From the NCBI GenBank assembly GCA_902493545.1, contig CABUQI010000069.1, forward strand, positions 1 to 6,730: a stretch of 6,730 nt of DNA, in the 5' to 3' direction. Each line of letters opens with the position of its first letter. Within the stretch, counting starts at the first letter, position 1. The stretch is from an uncultured Collinsella sp. Its GTDB lineage: Bacteria; Actinomycetota; Coriobacteriia; Coriobacteriales; Coriobacteriaceae. Shown one piece after another: positions 1 through 5,727 of the stretch. The translations under genes and the position numbers were made by a program. Under the pieces are notes generated by a model. The model saw only the letters and a list, made by a program, of their open reading frames with translations. It was not told the DNA's origin and ran no database searches.

Positions 1-943
1 CGTCGGCCCCGCCGAGCGCGGCGATCAGGTCGCCGGTGCGCACGGTGAAGGTCTTGCCGTCGGCCGCTACCTTGGTGGCGCACTGGGCCGTAATGTCGGT
101 CCAGCCCTTCGCGGGGTCGGTGCCGGCGCGGCCGTCCTTGTCGGTCTGGACCGCATCAAAGCCGCCGTCCGCGCCCGCCGCCACGTACACGCGCATGCTC
201 GCGGCCACCTTGGAGGGGTCGAGCCCCGCGCTCATGGTGTCGACGAACCGCACCGCATAGGTGTCGTAAGCGGTGAGCCCGGCCGGGACCGCGGCAGAGA
301 GGCGCCAGTACAGGTCGTCGGCGACCGTGGCGTCGGCGGCCTTCTGCCAGGCGGCGGTGCTGTCCTCCAGCACGTGCTTGGACACCTTGGGGGTCGCCGC
401 CTTGGGCTTGACGGTGACGGCGCTGCCGCCCACCAGCGCCATGATCGGCGCGGTGCCGACTTCGTTCTGGGAGATGGCGTCGTCGTCGGCGACGATGAGC
501 CAGTAGCCGCAGGGCAGCTCGGCCGTCGTGCCAGCGTTAAGGGCCACAGACACGGCGCCAGAACTCTGGAGGGAACGAGCGAGCTGTGCGCTCAGCGCGC
601 TCGTAAGGTGGGAATCGGTGTTGAGCCACTCGGCAGCTTCCTGCGCGGTGGTCTGGGAATTGGGCATGCCGGCGCTGTGCAGCACGGGCAGGACGGCGTC
701 GCGCACGGCGTCGCTTGCCCAGGCGAGATCGGTGGCGATCTTGGCGTCGCTGTCGCCGTCGACGACGTTGGCGCTAAAGATCTGGTAGGCGTCGTAGCTG
801 CTCGCCACGGTGCCGCTCACCGTGATGGAACCGGTCGAGGTCGGCACAGCCTGCGCGGAAGCGGGGAACACAACCGCGCAGGTGCCGATCAGGAGGGTAA
901 GCAGCGCAAACAAGATCGGGAAGGAGCAAACTTTCTTATTCAC
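1..943 (-). CDS. Isopeptide-forming fimbrial (backbone-type) pilin subunit, partial: N-terminal 314 residues
   Basis: This is probably the polymerising shaft subunit of a sortase-assembled pilus. The GTG start at 943-941 is chosen because a strong GGGAGG lies 8 nt upstream and the residues that follow form a signal peptide: MNKK, a hydrophobic stretch at about 8-28, then ASAQA with cleavage near residue 30-32. The mature start carries TGSITVSGT and YDAYQIFSA (about 37-58), typical of the N-terminal domain of isopeptide-forming fimbrial proteins. At 176-189, AVTVKPKAATPKVSK closes that domain: VKPK (178-181) sits where the pilin motif YPK is normally found, and K189 in PKVSKHV is a likely isopeptide lysine of the next domain. 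The rest (205-314) fits a D2-type domain that runs off the window edge, so the C-terminal domains and LPXTG motif are not visible. The start overlaps the adhesin stop codon by 8 nt, so the two are one operon. Family assignment is firm; the shaft role is inferred from gene order and domain type. Confidence 0.85.
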   Translation of the reverse strand, partial: MNKKVCSFPILFALLTLLIGTCAVVFPASAQAVPTSTGSITVSGTVASSYDAYQIFSANVVDGDSDAKIATDLAWASDAVRDAVLPVLHSAGMPNSQTTAQEAAEWLNTDSHLTSALSAQLARSLQSSGAVSVALNAGTTAELPCGYWLIVADDDAISQNEVGTAPIMALVGGSAVTVKPKAATPKVSKHVLEDSTAAWQKAADATVADDLYWRLSAAVPAGLTAYDTYAVRFVDTMSAGLDPSKVAASMRVYVAAGADGGFDAVQTDKDGRAGTDPAKGWTDITAQCATKVAADGKTFTVRTGDLIAALGGAD

Positions 944-3900
944 GACGCTTACCTCCCTTCGCATTCGCCTTGCGACGAATGTGCATCCAGGCTGCAGCAG
1001 CGCAAAGCACCGCCGCGCCGGCAAGGTACGTCAGAGTGACGCCCGACATACCAGAAAGGGGCAAAGAGGTTGAGTAGGTGTTGGTGAAGGTGGAGGCGGG
1101 AATGGCGTCGGGCGCGGCGGCGGAGGGTTGAACCACGACGCCCTGCCCGTTCTCACCCAGGGCGTTACCCATGTCATCCTTCATCTGCGTGACCGTGGTG
1201 GAGGTGGTGAGGCCGGAGTACTTACCATTGTCCCTGGCAACCTTCACCGTGACGGCAACCTGGTACTCGGCCTTGGAGTAGCGGAGCTTATCGATGGCAC
1301 CGGTGGCGGGCGCGACCTCCTTTACCGTGTAGGTGTAGGTCTTGGCGTAGTCGTTATCGGTGCCTGCTTCAGTGGGCAGGTGCGACATGTTGAACGTGAT
1401 CGCGCCAAAGGTCGCCGTGATGTTGTTGAGCCTGGTGGCGTCAGTCTCCCCTGCCTTTGGGGCAACAGAAATCTTGAGCTCTTTGGGCTTGGGGGCTGTG
1501 TCTGCGTAGTCACCCGTAGCCTCAATGCTGAACTCGAACGGCACATAGCCTTTGTCGCCCTTCGGCCAATCCATGTTTCGAACCGATTTGATCACCGGGA
1601 TCTCCACGGACGTGGTGGTGAGAGTGTCAGAGATGTACGTAGTGCCATCAACGATGCTCGGCTTCTCGTCCCCGGTCCACGCAATGGAACCGTTCGTGTT
1701 CACCGTGAACCAATATTCCGTCGGGTTCTTCTCGTAGCCAAACGGAGCCTGGGTCTCAACAAGCGTGTACGTGCCCGGCAGCAGGCCCTCGAGCGTGAAC
1801 TTGCCAGGCGCGGTGTCGGTGTCTACCCACGTGGTATCGCTCGAAGTCGACTGGTCGCTCACCTGGTCGATCACGGTCCAGGACTGGTCGGCCGTACTAT
1901 CGGCATCCTTTTTCTTGGTGAGCTTCCACTCAGAACCAGGCAAAGGAGTGTGTTTTGTGTCGTCCTCCGCCACCTTGGTCCAAGACACCGTACCGGTGAT
2001 CCTGGCGTTGGGGATGGCACCCGTAAGGTTATTCTCGAACGGGACCAGTGAGTTGCGATTTGCCGTATCCACATAGCCCTGAACGTAGTTGACCGTCTCA
2101 CCAGCATTGTTCATGGTGGCATAGTAGATCTTGTCCGAAACCTGGTAACCCTCCGGCGCCGTCTCCTCTTTGATGTAATACGTGAAGTACTTGGTATCCT
2201 TGGGATCGCCGATGTTGGCCTTCTGATTCAAATAGTTGAACTGAAGCTCGCCATGAACCGAAGCGTAATCATTTGCGCCACCGTCAGTCACCGTCACGAT
2301 AGCGTGTTGGCCCGCGACAGCATCCTCGACAGAACCATAGATAGCCCACGAGGAACCGGGGAGCAGCGTAGTGCCGTCCGCAGCGTCGACCTTGCTCCAC
2401 GCAATGGCAGAGCCGTCCGGTGTATACGACCCGGACCACGGGAAGTTGTGACGCTCCTGATCCATATCGATGACGGAAGCCGAGTTACCCTCACCAAATG
2501 CTGCGGCAACCTTCGGGCTGTTCATTGAGAAATCGACGCCCACATAAACGCGACCGTTGGTAGTCACATGGTCGTCGAAACTTCCGTTGGGAACGAGAAT
2601 CGATCCGATCATAGCCGCCGCAGGATCGTCGTCAGTCCACTTAGCACCGCTGACTGTGCCACTGTATCCCCAGTCCGCGCGGTCCTCTCCCGCGATGCCG
2701 CCTCGAATGGTAAGGCTGGTGGTATCGACGAAGTTCCACATGATGGACTGGGAGGCCAGCGAGTATTTCGCGTCAAGGTCTTTCTTGGCGTACTGACTCT
2801 CGTAACCGCGAGATATTTCTGTATCTCCCCACCAGAAGCGCCAGCCGTTGTGGAACTCGACAGGATTAGTACCTGTAACGTTCACGACAATGGATGCGCC
2901 TTCGGGGATATTGGTGAACTTAAAGTCGACGCCGCGGTAGTAGACGCCATCCTTCCAGTTGGAGAGCTCGGAACCGGCGATGGTGAAGACCTGTTGCATA
3001 GAAGTTCCATCGCCGGTAAAGGTGATGAGTCGCTCGGTGTTGCGAATCATATTGTTCGGGATTCCGGTATCGAGCGCACCGGAAACAGACTTGCCGCTAC
3101 CATCGTCGCTACCATCGAATTTGAGTGTATAGCTTGTTCCGTCGTTATTGTACTTGTTGATGACGTAGTTGCTATTAGGCTCTGCAAAGCCGTTGACATC
3201 CACCTCGCCGGTATCTTCAAACGAGTCGAGCTGTTTCGATAGCTTCGAGAGGTATCCATTTGTACCGTTATAGCTCGAATAATCGCTACCGTTGACATTA
3301 GTCAAATCAACAGCTTTATTGAACAGGGTGCTTTCCAGAGCAGACAAGCCCTCGTACCAATTACCCTGCATTGTCACCACAGACTGGCGTTTATACTCGC
3401 TATCGTGCCAGTATGTGATGGGGCCTGCGATTTGCGCGGTGTAGGCAAAGCCGGAAGGAGTCGCGCCCTCAGAAGGTCTCTGCTGTCCGACCCAAGCGCC
3501 TTTGTTCCAAGCGCCAACGGTAGTCGCCCCCGGCAAGTTGCCGTTGTAACCAACGCTCATTTTGGTGATCGCACTGTCGATTCCGGCGACCGCAAGCACG
3601 GTGCTGCCGTAGACAGGACGGAACTGGGAACCAAAACCAACGGTGCCAAAGCGGAAACCAGCGCCGCCACTATTATTATAGGGCCAGCTCTCTTTGAGTG
3701 GATTCATGGCAAGCTTGCCACGGACCACGGTAAGGCCCTCCGCCTCAGCGGCATATGAGCCGGTGGGGGCGTTGTCCGCATCAAGATTACTAGTGTCGCT
3801 CGGCTTACCACCGATGTACATGTCGCGGCCGACGTAGGTGGCCACGCCGGGATCGGGGGTGGAGACATCGATATTCGTACCGATACCGATAGACGTGGGA

Positions 3901-4253
3901 ACGTAAATTCCCGGCTTCACGGTGGCCGTCGCTCCCGCTGAAGCCGCATTCGCACTCTGAGCCTGCTCAACACTATTTGAAGAGCCAGACTCGCCGCCAT
4001 CGGTCTCGTCGCTATTCTGGTTTTCGGCATCCTCGCTGGTGTTACCTACAGCAGCGGACTCACTTGAGGAACCCCCCCCCATTACAGTTTCCGCGGTAGA
4101 AACTGTCTGGGCATCGTTGGCGATGGCCTGGGAGATCGGGGGCATGACGAGCGACAGTACCAAGCTCAAAACAGAAGCTCCGCACAAAACACCCGCTATC
4201 ACACGATGCGCCGCTTTATTACCTTGCTTAGATTTATTTGAATTTGCCGTCAT
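936..4253 (-). CDS. Sortase-anchored tip-type pilus adhesin, choice-of-anchor A / CnaB / FctA architecture, 1105 aa
   Basis: Large cell-surface protein, probably the tip adhesin of a sortase-dependent pilus. The ATG at 4253 follows GGGGAGGAGG with a 5-nt gap. Residues 1-45 form a signal peptide (Lys-rich start, hydrophobic 17-40, cleavage likely after SQAIA). Residues 47-110 are an acidic Ser/Glu/Asn-rich linker. Residues about 115-575 resemble the choice-of-anchor A adhesive family: ATYVGRDMYIGG at 138-149, IPEGASIVVNVTG at 449-461, IMWNFVD at 504-510 and GSILVPNG at 550-557. Two CnaB/SpaA domains follow: about 615-745, with K621 and E696 in KEETAPEGY; and about 752-880, with K760 and E833 in ETQAPFGY. 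An FctA/Spy0128-type domain spans 884-1060, with K889, E979 in YTYTVKEV and N1058 in FTNTY. LPLSG (1064-1068), a membrane helix (about 1072-1090) and a basic tail complete the sorting signal. I see no cysteine in the mature chain, so isopeptide bonds would be the only covalent stabilisation. It is first in the operon; the ligand is unknown. Codons 58-61 contain a G9 tract that may switch it on and off. Confidence 0.9.
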   Translation of the reverse strand: MTANSNKSKQGNKAAHRVIAGVLCGASVLSLVLSLVMPPISQAIANDAQTVSTAETVMGGGSSSESAAVGNTSEDAENQNSDETDGGESGSSNSVEQAQSANAASAGATATVKPGIYVPTSIGIGTNIDVSTPDPGVATYVGRDMYIGGKPSDTSNLDADNAPTGSYAAEAEGLTVVRGKLAMNPLKESWPYNNSGGAGFRFGTVGFGSQFRPVYGSTVLAVAGIDSAITKMSVGYNGNLPGATTVGAWNKGAWVGQQRPSEGATPSGFAYTAQIAGPITYWHDSEYKRQSVVTMQGNWYEGLSALESTLFNKAVDLTNVNGSDYSSYNGTNGYLSKLSKQLDSFEDTGEVDVNGFAEPNSNYVINKYNNDGTSYTLKFDGSDDGSGKSVSGALDTGIPNNMIRNTERLITFTGDGTSMQQVFTIAGSELSNWKDGVYYRGVDFKFTNIPEGASIVVNVTGTNPVEFHNGWRFWWGDTEISRGYESQYAKKDLDAKYSLASQSIMWNFVDTTSLTIRGGIAGEDRADWGYSGTVSGAKWTDDDPAAAMIGSILVPNGSFDDHVTTNGRVYVGVDFSMNSPKVAAAFGEGNSASVIDMDQERHNFPWSGSYTPDGSAIAWSKVDAADGTTLLPGSSWAIYGSVEDAVAGQHAIVTVTDGGANDYASVHGELQFNYLNQKANIGDPKDTKYFTYYIKEETAPEGYQVSDKIYYATMNNAGETVNYVQGYVDTANRNSLVPFENNLTGAIPNARITGTVSWTKVAEDDTKHTPLPGSEWKLTKKKDADSTADQSWTVIDQVSDQSTSSDTTWVDTDTAPGKFTLEGLLPGTYTLVETQAPFGYEKNPTEYWFTVNTNGSIAWTGDEKPSIVDGTTYISDTLTTTSVEIPVIKSVRNMDWPKGDKGYVPFEFSIEATGDYADTAPKPKELKISVAPKAGETDATRLNNITATFGAITFNMSHLPTEAGTDNDYAKTYTYTVKEVAPATGAIDKLRYSKAEYQVAVTVKVARDNGKYSGLTTSTTVTQMKDDMGNALGENGQGVVVQPSAAAPDAIPASTFTNTYSTSLPLSGMSGVTLTYLAGAAVLCAAAAWMHIRRKANAKGGKRRE
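951..959 (-). promoter_or_regulatory. Ribosome binding site of the backbone pilin, inside the adhesin gene
   Basis: AAGGGAGGT on the minus strand lies 8 nt (counted from GGGAGG) before the GTG start at 943. It is encoded within the last codons of the upstream adhesin (Lys-Gly-Gly-Lys-Arg-Arg-Glu). The strong site decides the GTG start and suggests ribosomes finishing the adhesin can reinitiate directly on the pilin. Confidence 0.8.
4072..4080 (-). repeat. G9 homopolymer in the adhesin coding sequence, candidate phase-variation switch
   Basis: Nine consecutive Gs on the coding strand run from the third base of Met58 into the glycine codon 61. The tract is in frame as sequenced (Met-Gly-Gly-Gly-Ser-Ser). 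Ten Gs would bring TGA at 4062-4060 into frame; eight Gs would bring TAG at 4048-4046 into frame. Each single-base slip would therefore end the protein just after the signal peptide. No other tract of this length occurs in the window. The slippage itself is inferred. Confidence 0.75.
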
Positions 4254-4258
4254 CGATG

Positions 4259-4268
4259 CCTCCTCCCC
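4259..4268 (-). promoter_or_regulatory. Ribosome binding site of the pilus adhesin
   Basis: GGGGAGGAGG on the minus strand ends 5 nt before the ATG at 4253. It is an unusually strong Shine-Dalgarno match and supports this start, which also gives a full signal peptide. Confidence 0.8.
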
Positions 4269-4307
4269 AAGAGACCGCGATCTTGATCTTTCACTATCAA
4301 ACGTATC

Positions 4308-4328
4308 TGCGCAATCTGTAATTGCGCA
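4308..4328. repeat. 8-bp inverted repeat in the pilus operon leader
   Basis: TGCGCAAT and ATTGCGCA are perfect inverted copies separated by 5 nt. The pair lies between the proposed promoter and the adhesin ribosome binding site, about 40 nt before the latter. In RNA it would form a short GC-containing stem-loop; in DNA it could be an operator. No U-run follows on the minus strand, so a terminator is unlikely. Confidence 0.5.
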
Positions 4329-4343
4329 CGCTTAGTAATGCAT

Positions 4344-4373
4344 ATTGTAACGATTGTTTGAACATCTAAGCAA
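4344..4373 (-). promoter_or_regulatory. Candidate promoter of the pilus operon
   Basis: On the minus strand, TACAAT (4349-4344) matches the sigma-70 -10 consensus at 5 of 6 positions. TTGCTT (4373-4368) is a weak -35 box at 18-nt spacing. A start near 4337 would give a leader of about 84 nt containing the TGCGCAAT inverted repeat and the Shine-Dalgarno. The surrounding DNA is AT-rich, so chance matches are easy. Another possible extended -10 (TGC-TATTAA, minus strand, 4499-4491) lies farther upstream. Confidence 0.4.
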
Positions 4374-4520
4374 ATAAGCCGATAGTTTTGTAGCGAATTC
4401 TCAATTCTCTTGACATTTGCTCGGATTAATCTTCGTTTATTCGCTTTGAAATATCTGTTTCTACTGGTAATTAAGTTAGTTATCAGTTTTTTAATAGCAT
4501 TTTATTTATTTGCACAACAT

Positions 4521-4536
4521 TTTGCTCAAGAGCAAA
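4521..4536. repeat. 7-bp near-palindrome TTTGCTC-AA-GAGCAAA
   Basis: Two perfect 7-bp inverted arms separated by AA form a compact dyad about 270 bp upstream of the adhesin start. The arm recurs in plus orientation at 4416-4422 within ACATTTGCTC, closer to the candidate promoter. The spacing and recurrence suit binding sites for a dimeric regulator, but no regulator gene is in view. Confidence 0.35.
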
Positions 4537-4713
4537 CATCTTGTGAACAGTCGAAAATCGACCGTGAACGGTAAGTCATTAACCGGGAGGAATAGACTAC
4601 CAAATTGATGGGAATATCTTTAACTCATCGGTGGTTAGAAGCATGATGTTCAGACAACCAAATTTGAATTTGCGCGCAGTTTTTAGGCATCAATTCGCCC
4701 AAATCGCCTGAGG

Positions 4714-4746
4714 CCACCACAAAGGTGCCTGCCCCCCTTGTGGCGG
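4714..4746. repeat. Dispersed hairpin repeat, copy 1, after the HAD phosphatase gene
   Basis: It begins with an 18-base sequence (CCACCACAAAGGTGCCTG, plus strand) identical to one at 5676-5693. Its arms, 4714-4725 and 4735-4746, pair over 12 positions with two A-C mismatches. In minus-strand RNA those become G-U pairs, so the stem is complete in the transcript of the HAD gene that ends at 4760. It may act as that gene's transcription terminator or 3' stabiliser, but no U-run follows. The GGTGCCTG core resembles the repetitive extragenic palindromes often seen with RAYT (IS200-like) transposases; that link is from memory. Confidence 0.6.
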
Positions 4747-4759
4747 TTCTCCCCCGGCG

Positions 4760-5581
4760 CTACAGCAGATGCTCCTCGATAAAGATCGCGATGCCGTCTT
4801 TGTCGTTGCTGGCGGTTACAAAATCGGCGGCGGCACGGGTGGCATCGCTACCATTTGCCATGGCCACGCCCACACCGGCGTCGGCCACCATGCAGGTATC
4901 GTTGTCCGCATCGCCAAACACGCAGATGTTTTGGAGCTCCATGTCGTTGAGCTCCGCCACGCGCACAAGGCCGCGCGTCTTGGACACGCGCGGATCCATG
5001 AACTCGTAGAGCCGCTGCGTGGTTTGCAGAGCCGCCGCCTTAACGGTGTCATCGGCAAACGTCGACGCCCGCTCAATCACCCGCGGCATCACCTCGGGCG
5101 CCATGGTAAACATCACCTTGGGCTGCGGCTCGCGCAACAACTCGGCAAAGTCGACCACCTGGTAGGGCACACCATCGACGCGCGACAGGTGCTCGACGCA
5201 CGCGTTGCTCTCGGGCACGTAGAACACGCCGTCTCGGGGGCAGACGGGTATTGCCGGAAGGTCCGCCATGTGCTTGCAGATGCGCGCGATGGTCTCGCCC
5301 GGCAGCGGATAGCTCAGCTCGTTGATGTCGTGCGCGCGGTCGATGACCTCGGCGCCACCGCAGCCCACGAGTACGTCCACCAGGCCTTCGATGCCCCAGA
5401 GCTCGTACATGGCCTCGGTCGCGTGGGCGTCGCGCCCGGTGCACAGGCCAAAGAGCACGCCGCGCTCGCGCAGGGCGCGGATCGCCGCCACGGTGCGCGG
5501 GGACACCGTGTGCCGGCTCGTGAGCAGCGTGCCGTCGATATCGCAGAACACGGCTTTGATGTGGCTGAAGGTGGTGTCCAT
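4760..5581 (-). CDS. Cof-type HAD-IIB family phosphatase, 273 aa
   Basis: A cytoplasmic, metal-dependent phosphatase of the HAD superfamily, probably acting on a sugar phosphate or other small phosphorylated metabolite. The substrate cannot be told from sequence. Motif I is FCDIDGTLL, with nucleophile D14 and acid/base D16. Motif II is LCTGRD with T48. Motif III is probably K201 in SKTRGL. Motif IV is GDADND at 223-228, with the Mg-binding aspartates. The middle (about 85-190) is the C2-type cap that selects substrate. The 273-residue length is usual for Cof proteins. I chose the ATG at 5581, preceded by AGAAAGG with a 5-nt gap. A longer in-frame version would start at 5734 but would run through the promoter and hairpin block, and its extra 51 residues do not resemble a HAD N-terminus. 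It has its own promoter, so it appears to be a single-gene unit unrelated to the pilus operon. Confidence 0.9.
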   Translation of the reverse strand: MDTTFSHIKAVFCDIDGTLLTSRHTVSPRTVAAIRALRERGVLFGLCTGRDAHATEAMYELWGIEGLVDVLVGCGGAEVIDRAHDINELSYPLPGETIARICKHMADLPAIPVCPRDGVFYVPESNACVEHLSRVDGVPYQVVDFAELLREPQPKVMFTMAPEVMPRVIERASTFADDTVKAAALQTTQRLYEFMDPRVSKTRGLVRVAELNDMELQNICVFGDADNDTCMVADAGVGVAMANGSDATRAAADFVTASNDKDGIAIFIEEHLL

Positions 5582-5586
5582 GGGGG

Positions 5587-5593
5587 CCTTTCT
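5587..5593 (-). promoter_or_regulatory. Ribosome binding site deciding the HAD phosphatase start
   Basis: AGAAAGG on the minus strand lies 5 nt before the ATG at 5581. It is moderate in strength, but together with HAD motif I beginning at residue 12 it rules against the upstream in-frame start. Confidence 0.6.
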
Positions 5594-5627
5594 GGATTGT
5601 GCAGCGGTGCTGAATGTGGTCGGAAAT

Positions 5628-5644
5628 GGTGTACATGGTATACC
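5628..5644. promoter_or_regulatory. Candidate GntR-type operator at the HAD gene promoter
   Basis: GGTGTACATGGTATACC is an imperfect inverted repeat (7-bp arms with one mismatch) that includes the perfect palindrome GGTATACC (5637-5644). It overlaps the proposed -10 box and start of transcription of the HAD gene, where a repressor would block. GT..AC dyads of this kind are typical of GntR-family operators. No regulator gene is in the window, so the family assignment is inference. Confidence 0.35.
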
Positions 5645-5667
5645 AAGGCGCAGGCGCGGCCTGTCAA
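5637..5667 (-). promoter_or_regulatory. Candidate promoter of the HAD phosphatase gene
   Basis: On the minus strand a perfect -35 TTGACA (5667-5662) is followed after 19 nt by TATACC (5642-5637), 4 of 6 to the -10 consensus. The spacing is longer than ideal. It lies directly after the hairpin and T-run that would end transcription of the upstream MFS gene, and gives a leader of about 50 nt. Confidence 0.5.
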
Positions 5668-5670
5668 AGC

Positions 5671-5708
5671 AAAAACCACCACAAAGGTGCCTGTGCCCCT
5701 TTGTGATG
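5671..5708 (-). terminator. Rho-independent terminator built from dispersed repeat copy 2
   Basis: In minus-strand RNA, CAUCACAAAGG (5708-5698) pairs with CCUUUGUGGUG (5687-5677) across a 10-nt loop. The stem has 11 pairs including one G-U, and is followed by G and then UUUUU (5675-5671). It lies 82 nt past the MFS stop codon and just before the HAD promoter, so it would insulate the two genes. Positions 5676-5693 are identical to copy 1 at 4714-4731, so this terminator is also a member of a repeat family. Confidence 0.65.
5676..5708. repeat. Dispersed hairpin repeat, copy 2, upstream of the HAD phosphatase gene
   Basis: It shares 18 identical bases (CCACCACAAAGGTGCCTG) with copy 1 in the same orientation, then the similar but diverged TGCCCCTTTGTG tail that closes the hairpin. 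The two copies bracket the HAD gene. Conservation is in the arm and loop-proximal part, with the tail free to vary while still pairing, as expected for a REP-like element. Confidence 0.6.
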
Positions 5709-5727
5709 ACCGGATCCGCGGCGCAAT

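Larger units (their letters stand above)
4254..4713. other. AT-rich intergenic region upstream of the pilus operon
   Basis: About 460 bp between the HAD phosphatase 3' flank and the adhesin start, with no supported gene on either strand. It is strongly AT-rich, most clearly at 4331-4550, in contrast to the GC-rich genes on both sides. It contains the adhesin ribosome binding site, the leader inverted repeat and the candidate promoter. Farther upstream are a near-palindrome TTTGCTC-AA-GAGCAAA (4521-4536), a further TTTGCTC copy (4416-4422), GTCGA-AAA-TCGAC, and CAAATT-TG-AATTTG. A perfect TTGACA occurs on the plus strand at 4410-4415 but has no matching -10 and no gene to serve. Very short open frames exist but none has a convincing start. 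The region probably holds the regulatory sites of the pilus operon. Confidence 0.55.

Noticed and set aside
374..1039. Plus-strand open frame of 221 codons opposite the backbone pilin
   Set aside because: It is antisense to the pilin and the adhesin 3' end, has Gly/Arg/His-rich shadow composition, and resembles no family. The minus-strand frame has a signal peptide and a ribosome binding site.
1128..2051. Plus-strand open frame of 307 codons opposite the adhesin
   Set aside because: It lies wholly inside the CnaB/FctA part of the adhesin gene and has the Arg/Val/Gly-rich composition of a GC-rich shadow frame.
4410..4415. Perfect TTGACA on the plus strand as a divergent promoter
   Set aside because: No acceptable -10 box at 16-18 nt and no plus-strand gene downstream before the HAD gene, which is on the other strand.
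4585..4646. Possible tiny plus-strand gene: GGGAGG (4585-4590) then ATG at 4608, 12 codons
   Set aside because: The spacing of 17 nt is too long for initiation, the peptide is very short, and nothing around it suggests a leader peptide for a plus-strand gene.
4604..4651. Short minus-strand frames in the AT-rich region, about 15-17 codons each
   Set aside because: No Shine-Dalgarno at suitable spacing and no recognisable content; short frames of this size are expected by chance.
4254..4760. CRISPR array, tRNA or riboswitch in the intergenic region
   Set aside because: No regularly spaced repeats, no cloverleaf-like set of stems, and no recognisable aptamer motif were found on either strand.
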